From Bradyrhizobium viridifuturi (GTDB taxonomy: Bacteria > Pseudomonadota > Alphaproteobacteria > Rhizobiales > Xanthobacteraceae): a stretch of DNA of 34,710 bases. Shown here piece by piece: positions 8,383 through 17,400 of this stretch. How positions within the stretch are numbered: position 1 is the first letter of the stretch; each line of letters opens with the position of its first letter. The stretch covers positions 1 to 34,710 of the forward strand of contig NZ_LGTB01000064.1 of the NCBI RefSeq assembly GCF_001238275.1, given 5' to 3'. Below the pieces are notes generated by a model that saw only the letters and a list, made by a program, of their open reading frames with translations, was not told where the DNA came from and made no database searches. A program made the translations under genes and the position numbers.

Positions 8383-9352
8383 TCTCAGTTTTAAGCAGCT
8401 CATCGACGCCGCGGAAGATGGTGTCGCCGCAACCGGGCAACCGACTTCGATTTCCATCGATCGCATTGACGAAGATCCAGACCAGCCCCGTCGCAGCTTC
8501 GACGAACAGAAGCTCGATGAGCTCGCGGAATCAGTCCGTCTGCATGGCGTGCTGCAACCGATCGTGCTGCGGCAGGCGACCGAGGAAGGCCGGTACGTGA
8601 TCGTCATGGGTGCGAGGCGGTATCGCGCTGCCAAGCGCGCCGGGCTCCGTGAGATCCCGGCTTTCGTTCATGCCGCTGGTTCTGCGGATCGCTATGTTCA
8701 GATGATTGAAAACATCCAGCGGGATGACCTCAACGCCCCCGAAATTGCGGCATTCGTCGCGGACCGCTTGGAGCAGGGTGATAACCAAGCCGACATCTCG
8801 CGCAAGCTCGGCAAGCCCAGGGACTGGGTTTCTCGCTACGCGTCGGTCCAAAGTATGCCTGAATTTCTCCGGTCGAAGCTTGCCGGCTCGTCAATCCGTG
8901 CTGTGTATGAACTCTACCAGGCTTGGCGTGAGCAGCCCAACGCCGTCGAGACCATATGTGCAGCGCAGGAGAGCTTCACCGACGCCCACGCCCGCCAGCT
9001 GGCTCGCAAAATTCGCAGCGAAGTTGGCGGCACCCATGCTGATGGCGAAGGTGCGGCTGGTGCTCAATCGGAACGAGGCCCGATCTCACCGCAAGTCGCA
9101 TTGCGACTTATAGAGAGAGACCGTGTAACGGCGGCCGCGGAGAAGCGCACCAAGTCTTCGGTCCATCGAAATGAGCGAATGATCCCATCACTGACGATCA
9201 GAGTGCGGCACCAAGATCGCGCCGGCTGTCTTCTCGTCGATCGGCTCGCGTCTCAAGGCTCACGCCATGCCGTGCTATTGGTCGATGGCGCAGACGAAGC
9301 GGAAGAGGTGCCGGCATCGACGATCACGATCGAAGAGATCATTTTCGCATGA
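8372..9352 (+). CDS. ParB/KorB-like DNA-binding protein
   Basis: A 326-residue ParB-family protein. The N-terminal nuclease-like fold is seen in SIDRIDEDPDQPRRSFDE and YVIVMGARRYRAAKRAGL; QMIENIQRDDLNAPEIA and the helix-turn-helix NQADISRKLGKPRDWVSRYASV follow. The last 60 residues (SLTIRVRHQDRAGCLLVDRL to ITIEEI) resemble the SH3-like dimerisation domain of KorB from IncP plasmids, suggesting a dual partition and repression role. A helix with AVYELYQAWREQPNAV between them also matches the KorB arrangement. The likely target is the 18-bp palindrome on either side of this operon. Start codon overlaps parA. Confidence 0.88.
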   Translation: MALDLSFKQLIDAAEDGVAATGQPTSISIDRIDEDPDQPRRSFDEQKLDELAESVRLHGVLQPIVLRQATEEGRYVIVMGARRYRAAKRAGLREIPAFVHAAGSADRYVQMIENIQRDDLNAPEIAAFVADRLEQGDNQADISRKLGKPRDWVSRYASVQSMPEFLRSKLAGSSIRAVYELYQAWREQPNAVETICAAQESFTDAHARQLARKIRSEVGGTHADGEGAAGAQSERGPISPQVALRLIERDRVTAAAEKRTKSSVHRNERMIPSLTIRVRHQDRAGCLLVDRLASQGSRHAVLLVDGADEAEEVPASTITIEEIIFA

Positions 9353-9672
9353 AGCTGGCTTTAGACTTTCTCCCCAGAAACGCTGCTGCGCTTGGCACGC
9401 CGGCGGAGCGGATTTCCCATCCGAAGGATGGCGCGTTAGCGCAGCAGCCGGAGGCCGAACGCGCCCCCCACAGCGCTGTAGAGAGGCCGGAGGCTGCTGG
9501 AAAGCCGCGGTCCACATACTCGGTGCCATTGTTGCCGATCCGCACGCGTGGCGTTCGTGGCGTGCAAGCATTAGGGGTGACATCTGCGTCATTCCCGGAG
9601 GAATACTCCGCATCGATCGTTGTCTGCGTTGGATCTCACCTGAAGCAACTCCCGAGCTTTGAATGCCGAGCC

Positions 9673-9690
9673 TGTTGGTTTGAACCAACA
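9673..9690. promoter_or_regulatory. second copy of the 18-bp palindrome, downstream of parB
   Basis: TGTTGGTTTGAACCAACA is the exact reverse complement of the copy at 7540-7557. It lies between parB and mobC, so the same protein may control the mobilisation genes as well as mark the centromere. Confidence 0.7.
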
Positions 9691-9741
9691 TCGATGGGGT
9701 GGAGAGATTCGTTCTTTCTAGTGCAGGATAGCTTCGCGCCA

Positions 9742-9758
9742 GCGATGTATTACATCGC
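9742..9758. promoter_or_regulatory. 17-bp palindrome just upstream of mobC
   Basis: GCGATGTA-T-TACATCGC has perfect 8-bp arms and ends 17 nt before the mobC ATG. It is well placed as an operator for the ribbon-helix-helix MobC-like protein or as part of oriT. Confidence 0.5.
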
Positions 9759-9775
9759 GATTGGGATTGGAGTGC

Positions 9776-10294
9776 ATGGCTCTGATCTCGCTTCGCGTCT
9801 CCGACGAAGTGGCTGCGGAGTTCTCAGCTTTTGCGGCTACCCAGGGCGGCAAATCCGCGCTGTTGCGGCGTCTCATTGCTGAGGCACTTGCTGAACCAGT
9901 GCCGCGCATCTCCGTGCTACCTGTCGGGCGACCGGAGAAGGTGACGGTGCGATTTCGTGAGAGCGAGATGCGGCAGCTCGCGGAAGTGTCACATCGGCGT
10001 GGCATGACCCGAACCGGTTGGATCGTCGCCCTGGTGCGCTCTCGATTGGGCTCGCCGGTGCAGCATTCGCCAAGCGAGCACGAGGCGCTTCGCGCGATCG
10101 TTCGCGAGCTCAACCGGATCGGTGGCAACATCAACCAGATCGCGCGCGCGGCGAACGCCAGTGTGCTGCAGGGCAGGGCGGTTGAGCCCGATGTGCCCGC
10201 AATTCAAGAGGCCAAACGGGTCATCGAAAAAGAGCTGGCGCAACTACGTAATGCGCTGAATGGCAACGCGGACTACTGGGACGGGCGACGATGA
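9776..10294 (+). CDS. MobC-like mobilisation accessory protein with ribbon-helix-helix domains
   Basis: A 172-residue protein, start MALISLRVSDEVAAEF, with GGAG four nt upstream of the ATG. The first 45 residues form a ribbon-helix-helix pattern (LISLRVSDEVAAEFSAFAA...). A second such segment follows at about 60-95 (KVTVRFRESEMRQLAEVSHRRGMTRTGWIVALV). The C-terminal motif AIVRELNRIGGNINQIARAAN is the hallmark of MobC-type relaxosome proteins. It would bind oriT and load the relaxase, and may repress its own operon. The stop overlaps the relaxase ATG (ATGA), so the pair is coupled. Two ribbon-helix-helix segments in one chain is longer than many MobC proteins. Confidence 0.82.
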   Translation: MALISLRVSDEVAAEFSAFAATQGGKSALLRRLIAEALAEPVPRISVLPVGRPEKVTVRFRESEMRQLAEVSHRRGMTRTGWIVALVRSRLGSPVQHSPSEHEALRAIVRELNRIGGNINQIARAANASVLQGRAVEPDVPAIQEAKRVIEKELAQLRNALNGNADYWDGRR

Positions 10295-11367
10295 GTCGGC
10301 GCAATTCGCCGCGGCCTACCGACCTGGCCTCAGAACTACCGCCGATCTCGTATGTCTGGGAAACGCCTAATCGGCGCCCGCGGCGGGCCGAGTGGGATAT
10401 CCCCGATCCGGCCGCTCCCGGCCGCCTTACGCCGGCGATGCGTGCAAAGCTCGAACGCATCGTTCGCCGAGCACCAGAGGTGATGGTCAAGATCACCGGG
10501 CGCACCAAGGACGTGGCGCATCTCAAGTCACATCTCGCATACATCACGCGAAACGGCGAGCTCGATGGGGAGACAGAGCAGGGCGCGACGCTAGTGGGTC
10601 GTTCCGGATTGAAAGATCTGCAGCAACGCTGGGAGGACGATGCCGGTCTCGACGACAAGCGCCGTCGTGATGGGTCGCTTTCGATCAACATCATACTGTC
10701 GATGCCGGCTGGCACAGATGCCGTCGCGGTCAAGGATTCAGCCCGGGCATTTGCCGTCGAGATGTTCGGCTATAATCACGACTACGTCTTCGTCCAGCAT
10801 CTCGACAACAAGCATCCCCACGTGCACTTGACCGTTCGATCACTCGGTCATGACGGCAAGCGCCTTAATCCCCGCAAGGCGGATCTTCAGGCCTGGCGAG
10901 AACGGTTTGCCGGCGAACTTCGGCTTCGCGGGATCGCGGCGGAGGCAACGCCGCGGCGAACCCGCGGACGGGTTCGAAAGGGCGACCGTGGGGCGGTCCT
11001 CGCTATGCGCAAGCGAAAGGTCACGCCCGATGTCGATCGACTTGCTCGCGAAGAGGTGCTTTCGGAAGTGAGGGGTGGCAGGGCTGCCAAGCATCCTTGG
11101 GACGAACAGATCAGGTCGCGTCAGGACGTCATCCGGCGTCGATATCTCGATTATGCCGCCGAGCTGCAGCGCTCGGAAGCGCCATCAAATCACGAGTTGG
11201 CTCGTCAAGTTCGGCAATTCGTCGACGATATGCCAACTGTCGAGACACGTCGCGACCTGCTGATAAAGGAACTCAATGAATATTCTCAAGACCGACAACG
11301 TAATGTGGAGCGGAGTATTCAGGCCGATCAACCTGCAAAGAGGCGAACCCCTGATAGAAATCGATGA
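10291..11367 (+). CDS. MOBP-type relaxase (VirD2/TraI-like)
   Basis: A 358-residue relaxase domain protein. It has the metal-binding three-His motif in LDNKHPHVHLTVRSLG (His175, 177, 179). An upstream block, HLKSHLAYITRNGEL, contains Tyr84, a candidate catalytic tyrosine, and resembles VirD2-type relaxases more than the large helicase-fused TraI. SINIILSMPAGTD matches the core strand of the Relaxase family. There is no helicase or primase extension; the C-terminal tail is basic. It nicks oriT and pilots the strand for transfer. No type IV secretion genes are visible, so the element looks mobilisable rather than self-transmissible within this window. The gene ends 35 bp before a tRNA-Lys fragment. 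Confidence 0.88.
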   Translation: MSRRNSPRPTDLASELPPISYVWETPNRRPRRAEWDIPDPAAPGRLTPAMRAKLERIVRRAPEVMVKITGRTKDVAHLKSHLAYITRNGELDGETEQGATLVGRSGLKDLQQRWEDDAGLDDKRRRDGSLSINIILSMPAGTDAVAVKDSARAFAVEMFGYNHDYVFVQHLDNKHPHVHLTVRSLGHDGKRLNPRKADLQAWRERFAGELRLRGIAAEATPRRTRGRVRKGDRGAVLAMRKRKVTPDVDRLAREEVLSEVRGGRAAKHPWDEQIRSRQDVIRRRYLDYAAELQRSEAPSNHELARQVRQFVDDMPTVETRRDLLIKELNEYSQDRQRNVERSIQADQPAKRRTPDRNR

Positions 11368-11402
11368 TGCGCACTGTTCATCTTGCAGGTCGCGCTCTGG
11401 AT

Positions 11403-11454
11403 CAGCTGACTCTTAATCAGCGGGTCCCAGGTTCGAGCCCTGGTGCGCCCACCA
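11403..11454 (+). repeat. 3' fragment of tRNA-Lys(CUU), probable attachment-site remnant
   Basis: The stretch has a complete anticodon arm (GCTGA-CTCTTAA-TCAGC, anticodon CTT), variable loop, T arm (CCAGG-TTCGAGC-CCTGG), the acceptor 3' strand TGCGCCCA and CCA. Upstream bases do not supply a D arm or the expected GGGCGCA 5' acceptor strand. A tRNA cut near the anticodon stem is what tyrosine-recombinase integration leaves at one end of an element. The other end and the integrase are not in the window. Confidence 0.8.
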
Positions 11455-11480
11455 TATAAATCAAGACCTTAGCGAGGGAA

Positions 11481-11521
11481 ACCGTTTGAGAGAGCCGAAC
11501 TAAAACGGTTTTTCAAACGGT
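11481..11521. repeat. 9-bp inverted repeat after the tRNA fragment
   Basis: ACCGTTTGA (11481-11489) and TCAAACGGT (11513-11521) are exact inverted repeats separated by 23 bp, with a further partial copy (AAACGGTT) between. It may be a terminator or a protein-binding site; function is unknown. Confidence 0.35.
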
Positions 11522-11672
11522 GTTTGCGCACAATGTGCAAGCGGGCTGCTCCCTACAATTTGATCAGTGTGAGCGGCAAGCACAGCCGGACCGACGACCC
11601 TGCTCCCTTGTGACGCGGTCAGTTGGCTGCAGGCGCACCAATTGAGCCGCGGTAGGCCCATATATCCCGGCA

Positions 11673-11926
11673 GTGGCACGAGAACTGGGCGTCAGCGAGC
11701 GCGCGTTGCGACGCCACCTTGGCGGCACCAGTCTCCAGCTTTTCTTGAACGCGTACGGCGAGAGCGCGCGCGTGAGCTGCTTGCTGATTCTGCGCTCGAC
11801 GTCACGAAGCTTTTTGAGTGTGGGCGAGAAGGGCCCGTGCCGGCTAACCTTGTAGCGATGCTGCGACGACATGGACGCAACTGTCGGATCAATCTCGCGG
11901 AAGCCCGGACAAACGAGAAGCCCTGA
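11673..11926 (+). pseudogene. remnant of an AraC-type helix-turn-helix regulator
   Basis: VARELGVSERALRRHLGGTS in one frame is a clear first AraC helix-turn-helix, and FLERVRRERARELLADSALDVTKL in another frame is the following AraC segment. One extra G at about 11737 joins them as TSLQAFLERVRRERARELL. After DVTKLF the similarity stops, so the second helix-turn-helix is missing, and no N-terminal sensor domain precedes it. It is a fragment even if the frameshift is a sequence error. Confidence 0.6.
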
Positions 11927-12011
11927 TTTAACCGAATAGCTTTCGTGAGTTCTGCTGGACCCTTTGGAGCTGGGCTGCGACGATCGTCTGCCACAATCTG
12001 GGGAGGATCGG

Positions 12012-12218
12012 ATGGCTAAATCAACGCGAAATACTGGAAAGCCTTGGACGTCGGCTGATCTCAAAAGTCTTAAACAGTTGGCGGCAGGAAATACACCGAC
12101 ACGGGTTATCGGTCTGAAGCTCGGTAGAACGCCGGCCGGTGTGCAGGGTAAGGCGAGTTCCGAGGGCATCTCGTTGAAGCCGACAAATCAAAGCCCTTAC
12201 GGGACCAAGAAAAAATGA
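12012..12218 (+). CDS. small SANT/Myb-like hypothetical protein (68 residues)
   Basis: The product starts MAKSTRNTGKPWTSADLKSLKQL and continues GNTPTRVIGLKLGRTPAGVQGKASSEGISLKPTNQSPYG. The pattern W-T-x2-D-x2-L-K-x-L followed by I-x-x-K-L-G-R-T-x2-G-V-x-x-K is the two-helix-plus-recognition-helix arrangement of SANT/GcrA-like DNA-binding proteins; such short proteins are frequent in rhizobia. GGAGGATCGG precedes the ATG. A DNA-binding role is inferred from the pattern. Confidence 0.75.
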   Translation: MAKSTRNTGKPWTSADLKSLKQLAAGNTPTRVIGLKLGRTPAGVQGKASSEGISLKPTNQSPYGTKKK

Positions 12219-12237
12219 AACGTGGGTGTGACTTCAA

Positions 12238-13698
12238 CTAGGTGTTCATGCTTATCAGCCGCTTGAAGTCACTCTCGCCCACGATTTTGATCGCGCATCC
12301 TTTAGCGATCAACGCTTCTGCTTTTCGATGTTTCGAACTCTTCTCCTGCCCCTTAGTGAGGCGCAAATCTTGATCTCCGACGACCAAGATGGTGACCCGC
12401 TGGCTTACCGTATCGGCAACCTCGCACCCGGCGTCGGCAGCGAGTTGAGCAGCTGCTTCTCTGGCTATGTCAAGTTTGCCCGTGAAAACGATGACTTCGC
12501 CGAGCAGAGGGCCTGAGCCGGCTCCTTCGCGGGCGTGCTTTCCTGCCTCTTTACCGTCGATCGGTTCTTCAACGCGTCGAAGCCATTGAACCAGATCCAG
12601 GCCGCTATCATTCATCGCCCGCAGCATTAACAGCCCCGCAGCCCTTGCATCTTCGGCGGCGTCGTGATGCTGAAAGCCAATTGAAAATTCTTCTGCCAGC
12701 CTCGCAAGCCCGTAGCCACGCCCGTCGTCGGCTAGGCTTGGCCAAGCTCGCCGGGCCACGCGCAGTGTATCGAGCCACACGCACGGAAGAAAGCCGGCGC
12801 CGTGCTTAATTGCCGCGCGGTTGAGGGCAGTCTTATCAAAGTGGCTGTGATGAACAACTAGGACATCGGAGAGGGCAGCAGCTATCACCGGGAAGACCCG
12901 AGCCATATTCGGCTTGCCCGCAACGTCTTCAGGCGTGATGCCGTGAATGGATATATTGGTCGGATCGAAATCGTCTTCGGGATCAACCAAGATGGTCAGG
13001 GTTTTGAACAACTCACCGGATTTAAAATGAGCGAGCCCGATCGAACAAATACTCGCAGCGTTCGCGGTTTCGACGTCTAGCGCAATGAAGTCGAAAATTG
13101 GTTGCTGGTCGGCCGCCAGTTTGATTGGCGGCGGTTTTGGATAGGAGACAGGCACAGGCGGGGGAGGGGCCCGGCGACCCATATCGTCTTCAAGAATTGG
13201 CCGGGGTGCATCGACGCCGCTCCGTTTGAGTGCGTACCACTTCGCCATTTTCAGACGCTTCAACAGCTGCGGTGGCGACACGCCCGGAGCGTGCTGTTGG
13301 ACTGCGAACCGCTCCAATACAGCGATCTCATCGTCAAACCGCTTGAGTTTTCGGTACACGATGGCCGCTTGTTCGTAATACCAGGGGGCGACCCCGCCAG
13401 CGCCTGCTGCAGCATCCCGTTCCCAAAGGTCCAGTTGGGGCAGGAGCACCGCGATAGCCTCTTCCAGCTTTCCCTCGCGTTTGAGGCGGTTGACCTCGTT
13501 GACAACTGCATCAATTCGGCTGACCTCCAGTTCGTAAGGCCGACCCAACTTTTCGCTTAGGCTTCCATAGATTGATTGGCCAAAATCGCTTGCCGGCCGA
13601 TCCTCAACGACGGGAGGGGTGCTGGCCAGCGTCTCGCACTCGGGATGCCTTGACCGCAAAAACCCCGCGGACTTGCCACATATCGCACAGACCCCCAT
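12238..13698 (-). CDS. DnaQ-type 3'-5' exonuclease with N-terminal zinc motif and C-terminal BRCT domain
   Basis: A 486-residue protein. I chose the ATG giving MGVCAICGKS because GGGGAGG lies just upstream and the frame then opens with a C-x2-C...H-x2-C zinc motif (residues 4-21). Residues 60-160 are helical and repeat-like. Residues 202-365 form a DEDDh exonuclease: FIALDVETA supplies Asp208 and Glu210, HSHFD a later Asp, and FQHHDAAEDARA the His and last Asp. From residue 396 a BRCT domain follows (LLGEVIVFTGKL...), the arrangement of the NAD-ligase BRCT type. Exonuclease-BRCT proteins may act as proofreading or end-processing enzymes in repair. It is monocistronic. Confidence 0.88.
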   Translation of the reverse strand: MGVCAICGKSAGFLRSRHPECETLASTPPVVEDRPASDFGQSIYGSLSEKLGRPYELEVSRIDAVVNEVNRLKREGKLEEAIAVLLPQLDLWERDAAAGAGGVAPWYYEQAAIVYRKLKRFDDEIAVLERFAVQQHAPGVSPPQLLKRLKMAKWYALKRSGVDAPRPILEDDMGRRAPPPPVPVSYPKPPPIKLAADQQPIFDFIALDVETANAASICSIGLAHFKSGELFKTLTILVDPEDDFDPTNISIHGITPEDVAGKPNMARVFPVIAAALSDVLVVHHSHFDKTALNRAAIKHGAGFLPCVWLDTLRVARRAWPSLADDGRGYGLARLAEEFSIGFQHHDAAEDARAAGLLMLRAMNDSGLDLVQWLRRVEEPIDGKEAGKHAREGAGSGPLLGEVIVFTGKLDIAREAAAQLAADAGCEVADTVSQRVTILVVGDQDLRLTKGQEKSSKHRKAEALIAKGCAIKIVGESDFKRLISMNT

Positions 13699-13910
13699 TC
13701 CAGCCTCCCCAGACCGCTGGCTTATCCAAGATGATGCCGAGCGGGTACGCAAGTCCTGAAGGGAGGCGGTATGACCGGCCCTGACTTCCAATAACTCTCA
13801 TTATCGGAAGTTAGAGGCGGAACCAACCCGAGTGACAAAAGGCTACGTTGCCAGGGCTTAGTGAGGCGAACAGACATGAAAGCACTGAGCGACGCCCCCC
13901 GCATTACAGA

Positions 13911-14103
13911 TCAAGCGGGGCGTACGGTGTTTGGACAAAGGAAATCATCTAGCCGAGATGCAAGATCGGACTGCACGCGTCCGCAGATTGGGTCGGATGA
14001 ATGTGTCGTGAAGGAAGGCCGCAACAAACGGCCCATGATCTGCGACCAGCAATCTCCACGCCGGATGCTTTGCGCGCATCGCCTGAAGGGTGCGATAGTC
14101 CAT
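13911..14103 (-). pseudogene. N-terminal remnant of a DUF3375 protein (JetA-like, Wadjet)
   Basis: The ATG at 14103 opens MDYRTLQAMRAKHPAWRLLVADHGPFVAAFLHDTFIRPNLRTR. This matches the N-terminus of DUF3375 proteins as I recall it (MDy-x-x-L-x-x-LR-x-x-HPAWRLLR-x-DHAPLVASFLH-x-xFI-x-PN-x-R). DUF3375 is the JetA subunit of type I Wadjet, the SMC-like system that cleaves plasmids. After RTR the similarity continues in another frame (VQSDLASRLDDFL) and then ends at a stop; several hundred residues of a normal protein are absent, and no jetB, jetC or jetD is nearby. This is a decayed fragment, not a working system. The call rests on remembered family sequence. Confidence 0.6.
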
Positions 14104-14451
14104 CTGCGAGTGCCCCATCCAGAGCCGATTGCACTCGCTCTGAATTTTTTTGCAATTGCATTTTCCGCGCAGCTCATTTCGCGCAATCAGCGAGGACTGC
14201 AACGGTCGAGTTATTTTCGAAGTCGAGCGAGGAAACCGTCACCTCCAGATCAGTAGAGTCTTATATTCCCTATTTGTTCTATCTTCGCGCTGGCTGTCAA
14301 GTTACCGAACTTGACAACCTCCAGCTGATATTCGGGGGGTCGGGGTGCCTGGGCTAGGTATGGGACGAAAATATTGGCGTCCGATACCATCGGCTATCTC
14401 GCCCAGGCGCGCCTTTGCCGAGATTACTCATGAAGCCGCTGGCCGACTCTT
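14104..14451. other. intergenic region
   Basis: No gene recognised. It would have held the promoter of the DUF3375 remnant and contains the region after the large minus-strand operon. No clear intrinsic terminator with a T tract was found after the AddA-like stop. Confidence 0.3.
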
Positions 14452-17400
14452 TTAAAGCATCGTCGTGATCCAGTCGATGCGGCCGGACGTCATATACACG
14501 ACCGCGCCGCGCTGCGCGCCCAGGACGTGCATATACTGAGCCAGCTGTGCCCGATAGGCCGAGCGGTCCCGCTCGCTCGGGGCGACATCGCTCTTCCAAT
14601 CGAATGTGACCAGATCGCCGTCGTCCGCGCGGGCCACCGCATCCGCACGCCCGGCGATCAGCTCGCCGGCGCGGGCGGCGGCGCCGTAGAGCGGCACCTC
14701 CGAAACCAGTCGATCACGGAACGGCTCCAGCTCCGGGTGGGCGAACGTGCGTAGTGCTGTATTCGCCATCTCGGCGGGGTCCGGCCTGCCGCTCGTCGTC
14801 GTTTCCGCAAGTTGCCGACACAGCAAATCCGCTCTCTCTTCGGTCTCGCTCGCGCTCGCGGCGAGCTCTCCGGTCGCCAGTTCCTCCATGAGCTTGTGCA
14901 GAACGACGCCGCGCAGGCGGCCGCCTCCGATCGTAGCCGCGGTCTCGATGACCGCCTCTTCCGCAGAACTCGGAGGCACGGTCGGCAGTAAGTCGGGATC
15001 ACTCTCGCTGGGTTTGCTCCAGACAATCGAGGGAAAGTCCCGCTCGATACGCGATTGCTCTTCGGCGAAGAGCTCCGCGGACTGTAGATTCGCGTTCGCC
15101 TTAGGCGGAACGACTGCCGCGCGCCTGAGTTTCGAGACATCGAGCTTGGGGATACCGTCGAGCTTGAAGTCGAGCTGTTTCGCCCAGGACGTCTCGTCGG
15201 ACCAGGAGAGGTCGGGGATGACGAGCAATTCCATGGCGCGGGTACAAGCGACGTAGAGCAGCCGCAAGTTCTCATCGCGCTTTTCCCCGGTCTCTCCCTG
15301 CATCGCGCCCTGCAACGTCGGCGGCGTCACCTGCCCGAGCGCCCAGTGCAGGCTCTCGTCGCTCCGTCGGTATACGAAGGCTTCGGGTGGGCGTGGCATC
15401 GAAGCACGATTGATCGGAATGACGACGGGCCACTCTAGGCCCTTTGCGCTGTGGACCGTCACGATCTCGATCGATCGGCCGTCCGCTTCGACGATGCCTT
15501 CCGTGAATCCTGCGCCGCTCGACCAATCCTCGTCGAGATCGTGCGCGAACTGCACGAATCCCCGTACTCCGTAATTGCGCGCGCGTTCGAGCAGGGCATC
15601 GACGTTCGCGAGCGAGCGGGCGGCCTGATCCGCACTTCGGCCTGCGACAATGGCCCGGACGCGGAGCCGCTCGATCGCCTCGGCGAGCAGCAACGCTGGG
15701 GACGTGACGCGCAGGCGAAGCCGAACGTCGCGCAATATTCCGAGGACCTCCCGCGCGAGGTCGTTCTGCACGATCTTCGGGTCCGTCAGCAACGAGAGGC
15801 GCGCCGACTCGCTGCCGGGCGGAACGGGAAGACTTGCGGTGATCGTGAGCAGATCCTGCTCGGAAAGACCCACCAGCGGCCCTCGTAGCAGGGCGCCCAA
15901 AGCCAGCGTGTCGCGCACATCGGCGATGCTCCGGACCAGCGCAACGAGGTCCTGGGCTTCCTGACGCTTGAAGAGGTTCTTGCCGGCTTGCGAGGCGAAG
16001 GGGAGAACGGCCTCCTCGAGGGCCCGCTCGTAGCGCCAAAGCTCGGTCGAGACCGGCGCCAGCAGAGCGATGTCCCCCGGCGTCAGCCGCCGGCTAGATC
16101 CGTCGTTCAGTTTCAGCTCGACGTTGCCGATCAGGCGGCTGCAGATCTCGGCGACCACGCGCGCCTCTTCGTCGCGACTGCTGTCGACCCGCGTATTCGG
16201 CAACAGGTCGACGGATACCTTCGTGACGCATGGAAAGCCGTGGTCCGCGTCGTCTCTCGTCCCGCCCAGCGCGACGTAGCCGGCCTGTTGGGCGGCAAGC
16301 GGTCCCGCGAAGCAATCGTTGATGTGTTTGAGGATCCGCGGTCTGGAGCGGAAGTTCGCCGTGACGCGAAGTATGTTGTCGGGAAACTGCGCCTCAATGG
16401 CATTCCGCACCCGGAGATAGGTCGCCAGATCGGCACCGCGGAACCGATAGATGGCCTGCTTGGGGTCGCCGACGAGGAACAGCTGGCCGCGCCGCAGACG
16501 CCGCTCATGCCAATTTGCGGCGGTGCCATCGACGCCGGCCAGCAGAAACACGATTTCCGCCTGAACAGGGTCGGTATCCTGGAACTCGTCCACGAGTATC
16601 CGCGAGAATCGTCCGCCCGCAGCCGCTCGCACCTCGGGATGTTGACGCAGGACTTCTCGGCAGGTGAACAGCAGGTCGTCGAAGTCCATCACCGCCGCCC
16701 GCCGCTTGAAGCCATCGTATTCGGCCAGAAGACCGTCGAGCTCGGACGAGAACACGCTGACGATCGCGGTCGCGATCCGGCCCATCAAGGTGCCGTAGCA
16801 TTCGCGGCAACGCACGTAGTGTTCTTCCGCCTGATCGGCGAGGCGACCGCCGTCATCGTCTCCCTTCGCGCGCTTCCAAATCGTGCGTCGCTTGTATTCA
16901 CGGAGGTCGAACGACCTTGATCGCATGAGCTGCAGCGTCGCGGGGTGCGCCGCATCCCACAACCGTGCGAATTCGAGACCCGCGGCGAAGCTGCGCTCGA
17001 AATGTCCGAGCAACGTCTCAAGATCGACGATGTCGCACTCTGCGTCTTTCGGGCCTCCAACGCGGTCGTACCAGCGGCGGAATTCGCGGACGCTCTCGGC
17101 GAATTCGAGGTGAGCATCGGCATCGATATCCGGGGGCAGAGGGCGCGCATTGCGGTGGCGTCGCCTCGACTTGGCGAAATCCCGCAGCAGTTTCTCCGCT
17201 CCGGTCGGATCCTTCCGCGCGATCACGGTGATCGGATCTTCCACCGGGCGCGGTTCGTCGAGCCGATCGCGCCACCACTGATCGAAGATCGCATCGAATA
17301 CGAAATCCGCCTGGTCGCGATCGAGGATCTCCGCACCGGGATCGATCGCCGCTTCCACGGAATAGGTCCGAAGCAGGTCGTGGCAGAACCCGTGAATGGT

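Larger units (their letters stand above)
9353..9775 (+). other. intergenic region parB-mobC, possible oriT region
   Basis: No convincing gene. It contains the second 18-bp palindrome (9673-9690) and a 17-bp palindrome (9742-9758). The space directly upstream of mobilisation genes is where oriT usually lies, but I cannot recognise a nick site. Confidence 0.35.

Noticed and set aside
9349..9882. Open frame starting at an ATGA overlap with the parB stop
   Set aside because: The frame runs through the palindrome and into mobC in another frame, has no recognisable family and an irregular composition; regulatory DNA is the better reading.
11367..11454. Possible complete tRNA-Lys
   Set aside because: Upstream sequence gives no D arm and no GGGCGCA acceptor strand, so only the 3' part is supported.
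13911..14103. A functional Wadjet defence system
   Set aside because: Only an N-terminal, frameshifted fragment of a DUF3375 protein remains, and no jetB, jetC or jetD partner is present.
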